In this document: piece after piece, positions 53,782 to 62,471 of the stretch
Position numbering within the stretch: the stretch's first letter is position 1
Layout of the letters: every line of letters starts with the position of its first letter
Assembly (NCBI RefSeq): GCF_041224425.1
Contig: NZ_JBGFGL010000068.1
Span: 186,001-250,000, forward strand
Length of the DNA stretch: 64,000 nucleotides
Direction of reading: 5' to 3'
From: Psychroserpens sp041224425
GTDB taxonomy: Bacteria; Bacteroidota; Bacteroidia; Flavobacteriales; Flavobacteriaceae
Notes under the pieces: generated by a model
Told to the model about the DNA's origin: nothing
Database searches by the model: none
The model's input: the letters and a program-made list of their open reading frames with translations, nothing else
Translations under genes and position numbers: made by a program

Positions 53782-54801
53782 ATGCTAAAGAGGATTACCA
53801 CTATTATTTGTCTACTCACTGTTGCTCAAACCTTTTCCCAAGTAGGAGGTGAGTCTACATTTCAGTTTCTAAACTTAATAGCATCTCCTCGTCAAGCAGC
53901 TTTAGGAGGAAAGGTCATCACAAATTATGATTATGATGTCACCAGCGGTCTTTTCAATCCGGCAACCATCAATTCCGAAATGGATAACCAATTGGCTGTG
54001 AATTATTCAAGCTATTTGGCTGGTATTAGTTATGGCACAGCTGCTTATGCGTACACTTGGGATAGACATGTAAATACCTTGCATGTTGGAATGACTTACA
54101 TCAATTATGGTGAGTTTGAAGGCTATGATCTTAACGGTATTTCTACAGGAACGTTTACAGGTAATGAAGCAGCTTTATCGTTTGGCTATGCATACAATAT
54201 TCCATTTACAGATTTTTATGTAGGTGCCAACCTTAAAATGATCACTTCAAAACTGGAACAATACAATTCAATTGGTGTTGCAACCGATCTTGGAGCAATG
54301 TACATCAATGAAAGATTAGACTTTCATGCGGCACTGTGCATTAGGAATCTTGGAACCCAAATCGTAACTTATGCTGGACTTAACGAGCCATTGCCTTTGG
54401 AAGTGTCGTTAGGATTGTCGCAAACACTTGAAAATGTTCCATTACGTTGGCATTTAACATTTGAAAACTTGCAAAAATGGCCAATTGCCACGTCTAATCC
54501 TGCTCGTGCTACAACCGATTTAGATGGTAATCAAACCCAAGAGAAAGTTGGTTTTTTGAATGAATTGATGCGACATACTATTTTAGGTGCTGAATTATTT
54601 CCTGAACGCGGATTTAATCTGCGCATAGGATATAACTTCAGACGTGCTGAAGAATTGCGTTTAGAGGAGCAGCGTAATTTCTCTGGTTTGTCGTTTGGAA
54701 TCGGTATCAAGCTCAATAAGATGCGTTTTAGCTATACGCATGCCAGATATACAAGTGCTTCAAACACTAGTTTTTTTGGATTACAAATCGATTTGAGATA
54801 A
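53782..54801 (+). CDS. porQ: Type IX secretion system protein PorQ
   Basis: A 339-residue outer-membrane beta-barrel protein of the T9SS; in Porphyromonas PorQ works with PorU, PorV and PorZ in the attachment complex. A signal peptide (about 1-19, ending TFSQ) leads to the VGGESTFQFLNLIASPRQAALGGK motif and the FNPATINSEMDNQLAVNYSSY block typical of PorQ and PorV. The frame extends 12 bases upstream to a TTG at 53770; the ATG at 53782 is the start. It overlaps cmk at TAATG, a gene order (porQ-cmk) I recall from other Bacteroidota. Confidence 0.9.
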   Translation: MLKRITTIICLLTVAQTFSQVGGESTFQFLNLIASPRQAALGGKVITNYDYDVTSGLFNPATINSEMDNQLAVNYSSYLAGISYGTAAYAYTWDRHVNTLHVGMTYINYGEFEGYDLNGISTGTFTGNEAALSFGYAYNIPFTDFYVGANLKMITSKLEQYNSIGVATDLGAMYINERLDFHAALCIRNLGTQIVTYAGLNEPLPLEVSLGLSQTLENVPLRWHLTFENLQKWPIATSNPARATTDLDGNQTQEKVGFLNELMRHTILGAELFPERGFNLRIGYNFRRAEELRLEEQRNFSGLSFGIGIKLNKMRFSYTHARYTSASNTSFFGLQIDLR

Positions 54802-55496
54802 TGAAAAATATTACCATAGCCATTGATGGTTTTTCATCAACAGGAAAAAGTACAGTTGCCAAGCGTTTGGCCAAGGCTTTGGGTTATGTGTATGTCGATT
54901 CGGGAGCCATGTATCGTGCAGTGACTTTATACGCCATGCAAAAAGGTTTCATTACAATAAGTTCTTTTGATAAAAATGACTTAATAGCTCATCTAAAGGA
55001 TATAGAAATTGGTTTTGAATTCAATGAAGATTTAGGTTTTTCAGAGGTGTTTCTTAATGGGAAAAATGTTGAGAAACAAATTAGAACACTTGAAGTTTCC
55101 CAGTTTGTAAGCCAGATAGCCACAGTTTCTGAAGTTCGCAAGCAAATGGTTCGGCAGCAACAGAAAATGGGAGCAAATAAAGGTGTTGTTATGGATGGTC
55201 GTGATATTGGTACTGTGGTATTTCCAGATGCTGAATTGAAGTTGTTCATGACCGCTTCCGCAGAAAAACGTGCACAGCGGCGTTATGATGAATTGATTGA
55301 ACGAGGCGACAAGGTTAGTTATGAAGAGGTTCTAAAAAATGTACAATCGCGTGACCATATTGATTCCACAAGAAAAGATTCGCCACTGACTATGGCTGAG
55401 GATGCCATAAAAATTGACAATTCTGCACTTAGTTTAGAAGAGCAATTTGAATTGGTATATGACCTTGCCAAGACAACAATTTCTAAAAGTCAGTAA
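54801..55496 (+). CDS. cmk: (d)CMP kinase (cytidylate kinase)
   Basis: A 231-residue kinase that turns CMP and dCMP into the diphosphates. The P-loop GFSSTGKST is at about residues 10-18, and the substrate region with YVDSGAMYRAVTLYA follows; VMDGRDIGTVVFPDA is the conserved nucleotide-binding block. The start ATG overlaps the porQ stop (TAATG), so translation is likely coupled. Confidence 0.95.
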   Translation: MKNITIAIDGFSSTGKSTVAKRLAKALGYVYVDSGAMYRAVTLYAMQKGFITISSFDKNDLIAHLKDIEIGFEFNEDLGFSEVFLNGKNVEKQIRTLEVSQFVSQIATVSEVRKQMVRQQQKMGANKGVVMDGRDIGTVVFPDAELKLFMTASAEKRAQRRYDELIERGDKVSYEEVLKNVQSRDHIDSTRKDSPLTMAEDAIKIDNSALSLEEQFELVYDLAKTTISKSQ

Positions 55497-55603
55497 GATT
55501 AAATTAAAAATCTATCTAAACATCTTGAACACCAGTACTTTGAATTGACGTTATTAGGTTTGATTCACATGCTATGCTAGAATTTAAGTTATCTATCTAA
55601 TTG

Positions 55604-55635
55604 TTTGGTTTATTGGTTAATAAACACTATTTTTG
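55604..55635 (+). promoter_or_regulatory. rpsA promoter
   Basis: TTTG (55604-55607), 20 bases, TATTTTTG (55628-55635), a full match to the Bacteroidota -33/-7 pattern. The start codon is about 118 bases away, so a long leader is transcribed. Confidence 0.7.
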
Positions 55636-55656
55636 CGCTCCTTTTAGCGGAATAGT

Positions 55657-55720
55657 GAAAGATAAAAGGACAAGTAAATCAAACAATAACGCTTCTGTGT
55701 GTTATTCGCTGTAATCTTTC
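55657..55720 (+). promoter_or_regulatory. Structured leader of rpsA
   Basis: In the transcribed leader GAAAGAT (55657-55663) pairs with ATCTTTC (55714-55720), and inside it AATAAC (55685-55690) pairs with GTTATT (55701-55706). This nested fold 34 bases before the start could be a binding site for S1 autoregulation. Confidence 0.4.
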
Positions 55721-55753
55721 AAAGCATACAGAATACAAATTTAAATTCAGCAC

Positions 55754-57607
55754 ATGTCTGAAAAAGAAACAAAACAAGCTGAGGTAGAAACTACTGAAGC
55801 AGCAGCTGTTGAAACTACACAAACGGCTGAGACTCCAAAAGTATCTGAGTCACAAAAGAACCCTGAGAAATTTTTAAAGGAATTTGACTGGCACAACTAC
55901 GAAGAAGGTATTGAGCAAGTTGACGACAAACAATTGGAAGAGTTTGAAAAGCTCGTTTCTGAAAATTTTGTTGACACTTTAGATGACGAAGTTGTAGAAG
56001 GTGAAGTGGTTCACATTACTGATAGAGATGCTATTATCGACATCAATGCTAAATCTGAAGGTGTAATTTCTCTTAATGAGTTCCGTTACAATCCAGATTT
56101 AAAGGTTGGTGACAAAGTAGAAGTATTAATCGATGTTCGTGAAGATGCTACTGGTCAATTGGTATTGTCACACAGAAAAGCTAGAGTAATCAAAGCTTGG
56201 GATCGTGTGAACAATGCTCATGACAAAGGTGAAATCGTTAATGGTTTCGTTAAATGTAGAACTAAAGGTGGGATGATCGTTGACGTATTCGGTATCGAAG
56301 CGTTCTTACCAGGTTCTCAAATTGACGTGAAGCCAATTAGAGATTACGATCAGTATGTTAATAAGACTATGGAATTCAAAGTGGTGAAAATCAACCACGA
56401 ATTCAAAAACATCGTTGTATCTCATAAAGCGCTTATCGAAGCTGATATTGAAGAACAGAAGAAAGAAATCATCGGTCAATTAGAAAAAGGTCAAGTACTT
56501 GAAGGTACTGTTAAGAACATTACGTCTTACGGTGTGTTTATTGATCTTGGTGGTGTTGACGGATTGATCCATATCACAGATTTATCTTGGTCAAGAATCA
56601 ACCATCCAAATGAGATTGTTGAATTAGACCAAAAACTAAACGTGGTAATCCTTGACTTCGATGAAGATAAATCAAGAATCCAATTAGGATTAAAGCAATT
56701 GAGCAAGCATCCTTGGGAAGCTTTAGGTGAAGACGTTAAAGTTGGAGATAAAGTAAAAGGAAAAGTAGTTGTCATTGCTGATTACGGTGCTTTCGTTGAA
56801 GTAGAGGAAGGTGTTGAAGGATTGGTTCACGTTAGTGAAATGTCTTGGTCAACGCACTTGCGCTCTGCTCAAGATTTCGTGTCTGTAGGAGATGAAATCG
56901 AAGCACAAATCTTAACATTGGATAGAGAAGATCGTAAGATGTCTCTTGGTATCAAGCAATTGACGCCAGATCCATGGACAGACATTACATCTAAATATCC
57001 TGTAGGTTCTAAGCACACAGGTATCGTACGTAACTTTACGAACTTTGGTGTATTTGTGGAATTGGAAGAAGGTATTGACGGATTGATTTATATCTCTGAT
57101 TTATCTTGGACTAAGAAAATCAAACATCCAAGTGAGTTCTGTAACGTAGGTGACGAATTGGAAGTGATTGTTTTAGAGTTGGATGTTGAAGGACGTAAAT
57201 TATCTTTAGGTCATAAGCAAACAACTGACAATCCTTGGGATAAATACGAAACTGAGTTTGCATTAGGTACGACGCATACTGCAGCAATTTCAGAAATCGT
57301 AGATAAAGGTGCAACTATCGAGTTCAACGAAGATATCGTAGCCTTTGTTCCACAACGTCACCTTGAAAAGGAAGATGGTGGCAAATTGAAGAAAGGTGAA
57401 GAGACCGAATTCAAGATCATTGAATTTAATAAAGAATTCAAAAGAGTTGTAGCGTCTCACACTGCTATCTTTAAAGAAGAGGAAATCGCTAATGTAAAAG
57501 CGGCTGCTAAAAAAGCAGAAGCTCAAGCAGCAGAAGCAAAACCAACTTTAGGTGATGCCAATGATGCGTTACAAGCGCTTAAAGACAAAATGGACGGGAA
57601 GAAATAA
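55754..57607 (+). CDS. rpsA: 30S ribosomal protein S1
   Basis: A 617-residue protein that binds mRNA on the small subunit. Six S1 RNA-binding domains are visible, starting about residues 75, 160, 245, 335, 420 and 505, each of the form G.V...T.YGVFIDL..GVDGLIHITDL. An acidic N-terminal extension (about 1-70) is characteristic of Bacteroidota S1. It is read from its own strong promoter with a folded leader and ends in a strong terminator. Confidence 0.96.
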   Translation: MSEKETKQAEVETTEAAAVETTQTAETPKVSESQKNPEKFLKEFDWHNYEEGIEQVDDKQLEEFEKLVSENFVDTLDDEVVEGEVVHITDRDAIIDINAKSEGVISLNEFRYNPDLKVGDKVEVLIDVREDATGQLVLSHRKARVIKAWDRVNNAHDKGEIVNGFVKCRTKGGMIVDVFGIEAFLPGSQIDVKPIRDYDQYVNKTMEFKVVKINHEFKNIVVSHKALIEADIEEQKKEIIGQLEKGQVLEGTVKNITSYGVFIDLGGVDGLIHITDLSWSRINHPNEIVELDQKLNVVILDFDEDKSRIQLGLKQLSKHPWEALGEDVKVGDKVKGKVVVIADYGAFVEVEEGVEGLVHVSEMSWSTHLRSAQDFVSVGDEIEAQILTLDREDRKMSLGIKQLTPDPWTDITSKYPVGSKHTGIVRNFTNFGVFVELEEGIDGLIYISDLSWTKKIKHPSEFCNVGDELEVIVLELDVEGRKLSLGHKQTTDNPWDKYETEFALGTTHTAAISEIVDKGATIEFNEDIVAFVPQRHLEKEDGGKLKKGEETEFKIIEFNKEFKRVVASHTAIFKEEEIANVKAAAKKAEAQAAEAKPTLGDANDALQALKDKMDGKK

Positions 57608-57633
57608 GTTTTCCTTGAAATTTTTAATAAAAC

Positions 57634-57662
57634 AAAGCCTCTCAATTTTGAGAGGCTTTTTG
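57634..57662 (+). terminator. Terminator after rpsA
   Basis: A perfect 11-bp stem AAAGCCTCTCA (57634-57644), loop ATTT, TGAGAGGCTTT (57649-57659), then T-rich sequence. Confidence 0.88.
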
Positions 57663-57696
57663 TTTGCGGTAGGTTTTTACTTCTAAATTTTTAACT

Positions 57697-57704
57697 TAAC
57701 TTTG
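57697..57704 (+). promoter_or_regulatory. Promoter -7 element for pyrR
   Basis: TAACTTTG, an exact TANNTTTG match 24 bases before the pyrR start at 57729. The -33 is weak. Confidence 0.45.
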
Positions 57705-57728
57705 TAAACCAATACCATTGGAAGTTAT

Positions 57729-58268
57729 ATGAGTCAAAAAGTATTACTTAATGCTAAAGAGCTGAACATCATTCTCCATCGTTTGGCTTGCCAACTCATT
57801 GAAAACCATAATGACTTCTCAAATACCGTTTTAATAGGATTGCAGCCAAGAGGAAAATTTCTGGCCAATCGTCTTGCCACGATGCTCAAGGAGGAATACA
57901 AGATTAAAGATATCAAGTTAGGGCATTTGGATATTACATTTTTTAGAGACGATTTCAGACGTGGAGAAAAGATATTGGAAGCCAATACCACTGAAATCGA
58001 TTTTTTGGTGGAAGGAAAAAATATTGTCTTTATTGATGATGTTTTATATACTGGTCGTAGCATTAGAGCTGCGCTTACTGCCATCCAATCTTTTGGTAGA
58101 CCAAATGAAATAGAATTATTAACACTCATCGATAGACGTTTCAGCAGACATTTACCAATTCAACCTAATTATAGAGGTCGACAGGTCGATGCTATCAATG
58201 AAGAAAAAGTAAGGGTAAATTGGATGGAAAATGAAGGTGAAGACTCTGTATATTTAATAAACAATTAA
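57729..58268 (+). CDS. pyrR: Bifunctional pyr operon regulator / uracil phosphoribosyltransferase PyrR
   Basis: A 179-residue protein with a phosphoribosyltransferase fold. The PRPP-binding motif VFIDDVLYTGRSIRAAL is at about residues 99-115, and HRLACQLIENH opens the protein. In Gram-positive bacteria it binds pyr mRNA with UMP to attenuate transcription and also makes UMP from uracil. Whether the RNA-binding role exists in this group is not shown. Four bases separate it from pyrB. Confidence 0.93.
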   Translation: MSQKVLLNAKELNIILHRLACQLIENHNDFSNTVLIGLQPRGKFLANRLATMLKEEYKIKDIKLGHLDITFFRDDFRRGEKILEANTTEIDFLVEGKNIVFIDDVLYTGRSIRAALTAIQSFGRPNEIELLTLIDRRFSRHLPIQPNYRGRQVDAINEEKVRVNWMENEGEDSVYLINN

Positions 58269-58272
58269 AATT

Positions 58273-59202
58273 ATGAGCGAATTAAGTGTCAATCACTTAT
58301 TGGGAATTAAATACCTGAATCCTGAGGATATTCAATTGATTTTTGAAACGGCAGATCATTTTAAAGAAGTGATTAATAGACCGATCAAAAAAGTCCCTTC
58401 GCTTAGAGACATTACCATTGCTAATCTATTTTTTGAAAATTCAACCCGAACCAAACTGTCTTTTGAACTGGCAGAAAAACGATTGTCAGCTGATGTCATT
58501 AATTTTTCAGCCTCGCAATCTTCAGTAAAAAAAGGTGAAACACTAATTGATACCGTGAATAATATCCTATCTATGAAAGTGGATATGGTCGTTATGCGCC
58601 ACCCAAATCCTGGAGCTGGTGTGTTTTTGTCACAACATGTTGACGCTAGTATCATTAATGCTGGAGATGGTGCACATGAGCATCCTACACAAGCCTTGTT
58701 GGATAGCTATTCTATAAGAGAGCGTTTAGGTGAGGTAAAAGGTAAAAATGTGGTTATCGTTGGTGATATATTGCACAGTAGAGTTGCTTTATCCAATATA
58801 TTTGCACTTCAATTACAAGGCGCTAATGTTATGGTTTGCGGACCAAAGACCTTGTTGCCAAAATACATTAAGGATCTTGGAGTTAAAGTAGAAACTGATT
58901 TAAGAAAAGCCTTAAATTGGTGTGATGTGGCAAATATGTTGCGTGTTCAAAATGAACGTATGGATATGACCTATTTTCCTTCTACTAGAGAGTATACACA
59001 GCAATATGGCGTCAACAAAGCACTGTTGGAATCACTGGATAAAGAAATTACCATCATGCATCCAGGACCTATTAATAGAGGTGTTGAGATTACTAGCGAT
59101 GTAGCCGATTCTGATCAAGCTATTATTTTAGATCAGGTGCAAAATGGTGTAGCCATTAGAATGGCTGTTATTTATTTATTAGCTTCCAAAATAAAACATT
59201 GA
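58273..59202 (+). CDS. pyrB: Aspartate carbamoyltransferase, catalytic subunit
   Basis: A 309-residue enzyme of pyrimidine synthesis that joins carbamoyl phosphate to aspartate. The carbamoyl phosphate site FFENSTRTKLSFELAEKRL (about 55-73) and the HPTQALLDSYSI block (about 136-147) are complete. No regulatory subunit gene (pyrI) follows here. It is in the pyrR-pyrB pair, then a STAS-like gene and rnz follow in close order. Confidence 0.95.
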   Translation: MSELSVNHLLGIKYLNPEDIQLIFETADHFKEVINRPIKKVPSLRDITIANLFFENSTRTKLSFELAEKRLSADVINFSASQSSVKKGETLIDTVNNILSMKVDMVVMRHPNPGAGVFLSQHVDASIINAGDGAHEHPTQALLDSYSIRERLGEVKGKNVVIVGDILHSRVALSNIFALQLQGANVMVCGPKTLLPKYIKDLGVKVETDLRKALNWCDVANMLRVQNERMDMTYFPSTREYTQQYGVNKALLESLDKEITIMHPGPINRGVEITSDVADSDQAIILDQVQNGVAIRMAVIYLLASKIKH

Positions 59203-59206
59203 TACT

Positions 59207-59539
59207 ATGATTTTTGATAAAGACGGAAACGTAACCATTATAACCCAAGAAAAATCTTCTATCGTTGATTTGGTAAAAAATTTGACATCGTCTTACAATC
59301 AGTATAAGAACAATAATGTGATTGTTAATTTAACCACCTTGAACAAGGTGTCTTTACAAGACATTGTTGAATTTTTACAAATTTCTAACCAACATCGAAA
59401 AGCAAAACATTCTTTTGTGATTGTTACCGATAAAGCCAATCTTGATGAAACGCCTGATGAGATTGTTGTAGTACCTACGATACAAGAGGCTTATGACATC
59501 ATTGAGATGGAAGAGATGGAGCGTGATTTAGGATTTTAA
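59207..59539 (+). CDS. STAS-like small protein
   Basis: A 110-residue cytosolic protein of alternating strands and helices (NVTIITQEKSSIVDLVKNL, VIVNLTTLNKVSLQDIVEFL, SFVIVTDKANLDETPDEIVVVPTIQEAYDIIEMEE), which looks like the STAS or anti-anti-sigma fold. No phosphorylated serine is obvious. It lies 4 bases after pyrB and 4 bases before rnz. In databases this type of gene is sometimes named ribonuclease Z by its neighbour, which I consider a misnomer. Function unknown. Confidence 0.65.
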   Translation: MIFDKDGNVTIITQEKSSIVDLVKNLTSSYNQYKNNNVIVNLTTLNKVSLQDIVEFLQISNQHRKAKHSFVIVTDKANLDETPDEIVVVPTIQEAYDIIEMEEMERDLGF

Positions 59540-59543
59540 TACG

Positions 59544-60452
59544 ATGAAGCTAATCATTCTTGGCTGTCATAGTGCAACACCCAGAACCAATACCAATCCG
59601 ACCTCACAAGTTCTAGAGATCAACGGTCACATGTTTTTGATTGATTGTGGCGAAGGTACTCAGGTAGAACTTAGACGACATAAAATCAAGTTCAATCGTA
59701 TAAAGCATATTTTTATTTCCCATTTGCATGGCGATCATTTTTTTGGTTTGGTTGGATTGATTTCCACATTTCGACTATTAACGCGTGAAGCCGATTTGCA
59801 TATTTATGCTCCCAAAGGATTGAAGGAAGTGATTACAATGCAAATGAAATTAGGTGATTCGTGGACTAACTATCGATTGGTTTTCCATGAACTGACTTCA
59901 AAAACTTCCGAACTTATATTCGAAGATGATAAAGTGGAAGTCTATACGATTCCTTTAGATCACAGGGTTTATACCAACGGATTTTTGTTTAAAGAAAAGG
60001 AAGGTGAAAGAAAATTAGATATCAATGCTGTTTTAGAGAAAGATATTGATGTAGCCTATTATAGAAAACTAAAAAAAGGGTTTGATGTTGAAAACAATAA
60101 AGGTCAGCTCATTGAGAATGCTACCGTAACGAAGGCTCCTAAAAAGCCTAAAAGTTATGCGTATTGTAGTGACACTGCCTACAGTGAGTCGATCATACCA
60201 ATTATTCATGAAGCAGATGTTCTATATCATGAATCGACTTTCCTTGAAAAAAATGCTGCTTTGGCGCATCCTACAAAACACAGTACAGCGAAACAAGCAG
60301 CGAGTATTGCAAAACAAGCCAATATAGGAACACTGATACTTGGACATTACTCTACAAGGTATAAGGATTTAAATGTTTTTAAAAACGAAGCTTCAGAGAT
60401 TTTTAAAAATGTAAAGCTCGCTAAAGACGGTAAGCAATTTACTTTTGATTGA
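59544..60452 (+). CDS. rnz: Ribonuclease Z
   Basis: A 302-residue metallo-beta-lactamase-fold nuclease that trims the 3' ends of tRNA precursors. The metal motif HLHGDH (H60, H62, D64, H65) is complete. Later metal-site residues are seen in CSDTAYSE and GHYST. A substrate-binding region (exosite-like, about 160-200) is present. It overlaps the end of the convergent hypothetical gene by 14 bases. Confidence 0.95.
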   Translation: MKLIILGCHSATPRTNTNPTSQVLEINGHMFLIDCGEGTQVELRRHKIKFNRIKHIFISHLHGDHFFGLVGLISTFRLLTREADLHIYAPKGLKEVITMQMKLGDSWTNYRLVFHELTSKTSELIFEDDKVEVYTIPLDHRVYTNGFLFKEKEGERKLDINAVLEKDIDVAYYRKLKKGFDVENNKGQLIENATVTKAPKKPKSYAYCSDTAYSESIIPIIHEADVLYHESTFLEKNAALAHPTKHSTAKQAASIAKQANIGTLILGHYSTRYKDLNVFKNEASEIFKNVKLAKDGKQFTFD

Positions 60453-60870
60453 GTTGGTAGTTGAATTCCTCTAGACCTTGCATCCATTCAATGGCTTCAT
60501 CTAAAGTGTCACAGCGCTTCATACTCTTCTTAAAGAACTGCTTTTCGATGGTCGCATTCATGTAATTGATGGTGTTGTAAGTTACAATTGCTGTGGCTAC
60601 AAGATAATCATGGTCATTGTTGAAATCTAACCAAAGTTGAGGATCAAAAGAGTAGGAGTGAATTCGGTTAGCTATATAACCTAAACGTAAACCGTCTGTA
60701 ATTTCATTAGAAAACGTGCTGATGATATCACTTACCAATGCGTGATTTACATGGATACCTTCATTCAGTTCAGAAATAATCAAATGGTCAGTTATATAAA
60801 AGTTGCCATAATCTAAAGTCAGTTTTTTATAGTTAAGGACTTCAGAATATTTGCTATTTTCAAATTTCAT
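60439..60870 (-). CDS. Hypothetical protein, convergent with rnz
   Basis: A 143-residue cytosolic protein of unknown function. It has alternating strand and helix sequence (LTLDYGNFYITDHLIISELNEGIHVNHALVSDI, then LWLDFNNDHDYLVATAIVTYN), which may be STAS-like as in some SpoIIAA-type proteins. No signal or membrane segment. Its last 14 bases overlap rnz. It is divergent from pdxH. I do not recognise a named family. Confidence 0.6.
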   Translation of the reverse strand: MKFENSKYSEVLNYKKLTLDYGNFYITDHLIISELNEGIHVNHALVSDIISTFSNEITDGLRLGYIANRIHSYSFDPQLWLDFNNDHDYLVATAIVTYNTINYMNATIEKQFFKKSMKRCDTLDEAIEWMQGLEEFNYQLNQK

Positions 60871-60951
60871 TAGTAGGGATTGTTGTAACTTTATATAAAA
60901 TTTTCGCCCTAAAGAAACAAAAATTTTTTTAAAGTTAATTAATTGTAGAAA

Positions 60952-61599
60952 ATGAATACAGATTTAGGTGATTACAGAAAGTCATATCAAAAGCACGAGT
61001 TATTGGAAGAGAACATTAGTGATAACCCAATGGAGGTGTTTCAAAACTGGTTTCATGAGGTAGATACAAACTTTAATGTTGGTGAAACCAATGCTATGAC
61101 CATTAGCACACTGGGACTTGATGGTTATCCAAAAAGTAGAGTAGTGTTATTAAAAAAATTTACTTACGAAGGATTTATTTTTTATACCAATTACGAGAGC
61201 GAAAAAGGTAAAGCTATTGCTCAAAACCCAAATGTTTGCTTATCCTTTTTTTGGCCTCAGGCTGAACGTCAAGTTATTATAAAAGGACAGGCAGAAAGAA
61301 TAGCTGAAAACTTAAGCGACGGTTATTTTGAATCACGTCCTCGTGGCAGTCAATTAGGAGCCTTAGTTTCCAACCAAAGTCAACCAATAGAAAACCGAGA
61401 GGTATTAGAGGAAAAATTAAAATCTTACGAAACAAAATTCAAGGGAAAGGAAATTCCACGACCAAAATTTTGGGGTGGTTTTATCGTCAAACCTGTCGAA
61501 ATAGAATTCTGGCAAGGCAGACCCAATAGGTTGCATGATAGAATTAGGTATCGATTGGATGAAGACTTTAATTGGAACATAGATCGGTTAGCACCTTAA
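60952..61599 (+). CDS. pdxH: Pyridoxamine 5'-phosphate oxidase
   Basis: A 215-residue FMN flavoenzyme that makes pyridoxal 5'-phosphate from pyridoxamine or pyridoxine phosphate. The N-terminal DYRKSYQKHELLEEN and NAMTISTLGLDGYPKSRVVLLK segments, the FMN region FYTNYESEKGKAI, and the C-terminal FWQGRPNRLHDRIRY with PLP-contacting residues are typical. The length is normal. It is a single gene. Confidence 0.95.
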   Translation: MNTDLGDYRKSYQKHELLEENISDNPMEVFQNWFHEVDTNFNVGETNAMTISTLGLDGYPKSRVVLLKKFTYEGFIFYTNYESEKGKAIAQNPNVCLSFFWPQAERQVIIKGQAERIAENLSDGYFESRPRGSQLGALVSNQSQPIENREVLEEKLKSYETKFKGKEIPRPKFWGGFIVKPVEIEFWQGRPNRLHDRIRYRLDEDFNWNIDRLAP

Positions 61600-61787
61600 A
61601 AAGCCATAATTTCTTCATTTTTTAAAGTTCCCTCTACACACATTTTTTTCTTATCGGCTATATAAATATTCGGTGAACTACATTAAAATACAGGTTTTTC
61701 TTACTTATATTTACATTTTATCGAAAAATTATGTCTATAAGCGATGGTTTTTCATGTCTTTGTGTATATTGTCGATGAAATTAGCAG

Positions 61788-61817
61788 TTGTCTGATAACT
61801 GCCCCGTTATTAGACAA
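61788..61817 (+). promoter_or_regulatory. Inverted repeat upstream of CAP gene
   Basis: TTGTCTGATAAC (61788-61799), loop TGCCCC, GTTATTAGACAA (61806-61817): a 12-bp stem with one G-T pair. No T run follows, so it is more likely an operator or leader structure than a terminator. Confidence 0.45.
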
Positions 61818-61834
61818 GCAATTAATTAACCATT

Positions 61835-61860
61835 TAGACTAGACCCCAAATCTAGACTAG
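61835..61860 (+). repeat. TAGACTAG direct repeat and CTAGA inverted repeat
   Basis: TAGACTAG occurs at 61835-61842 and at 61853-61860, and CTAGA (61839-61843) with TCTAG (61851-61855) forms an inverted repeat between them. It lies 20 bases before the CAP-gene start. Confidence 0.45.
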
Positions 61861-61879
61861 CCAAAACTTAACCTACATT

Positions 61880-62374
61880 ATGAGACCTACTAAAATGTTG
61901 CCTTTATTGGCATTGATAGCGTTGCTAACGTTTTCTTGTTCTACGGAAGAATATCCAGAGGAAACAATTGACAGTTTTGAGTTACAAAACCCTCCATCTC
62001 CTAAAACCATTGAAATTGAGATTTTAGAGCGTATTAATGCGCATCGAATTGGTTTAGGATTGAGTCCATTAAACAATCACAACACGATTAAAGCGGTTGC
62101 TTTTACGCATACAGATTATATGGTTGAAGTTAATCAAGTATCACATGATAACTTTTTTCAACGTAAAAATAGTCTGATACAAAACGCTTCTGCTACTAAG
62201 GTGTCTGAAAATGTCGCATATGCATTCAGTTCAGCAGAATCAGTTGTAAACGCTTGGTTGAATTCTGAAGGACATAGAGCAAATATTGAAGGTGATTTTA
62301 CAGATTTTGATATTTCAGCAGAACAAAACAGTGAAGGAAAATGGTATTTTACCAATATCTTCATTAAAAAATAA
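61880..62374 (+). CDS. CAP-domain (SCP-like) lipoprotein
   Basis: A 164-residue exported protein. A signal with LTFSC gives lipidation at Cys20. The CAP fold (about 45-160) has INAHRIGLGLSPLNNHNTI, then the histidine region AFTHTDYMVEVNQVSHDNFFQR, and SENVAYAFSSAESVVNAWLNSEGHR, and YFTNIFIKK at its end. CAP proteins are often secreted or envelope proteins of unclear activity. Paired inverted repeats lie just upstream. Function unknown. Confidence 0.88.
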   Translation: MRPTKMLPLLALIALLTFSCSTEEYPEETIDSFELQNPPSPKTIEIEILERINAHRIGLGLSPLNNHNTIKAVAFTHTDYMVEVNQVSHDNFFQRKNSLIQNASATKVSENVAYAFSSAESVVNAWLNSEGHRANIEGDFTDFDISAEQNSEGKWYFTNIFIKK

Positions 62375-62414
62375 TACAGTTCAAAAACTTGATTAATAGC
62401 AAATAATTGTTTTT

Positions 62415-62444
62415 AAAGCCGCAGATTTCTGTGGCTTTTTTTTA
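62415..62444 (+). terminator. Terminator after the CAP gene
   Basis: Stem AAAGCCGCAGA (62415-62425) with TCTGTGGCTTT (62428-62438), one G-T pair and a 2-base loop, then T. Confidence 0.78.
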
Positions 62445-62471
62445 TTTTCATATTCTAAGTAAATTGCTTTC

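Noticed and set aside
59207..59539. Second ribonuclease Z gene
   Set aside because: No metal-binding HxHxDH motif; only the following gene has it.
61731..61778. A 15-codon frame with three cysteines upstream of the CAP gene
   Set aside because: Too short to judge and without supporting features; may be chance.
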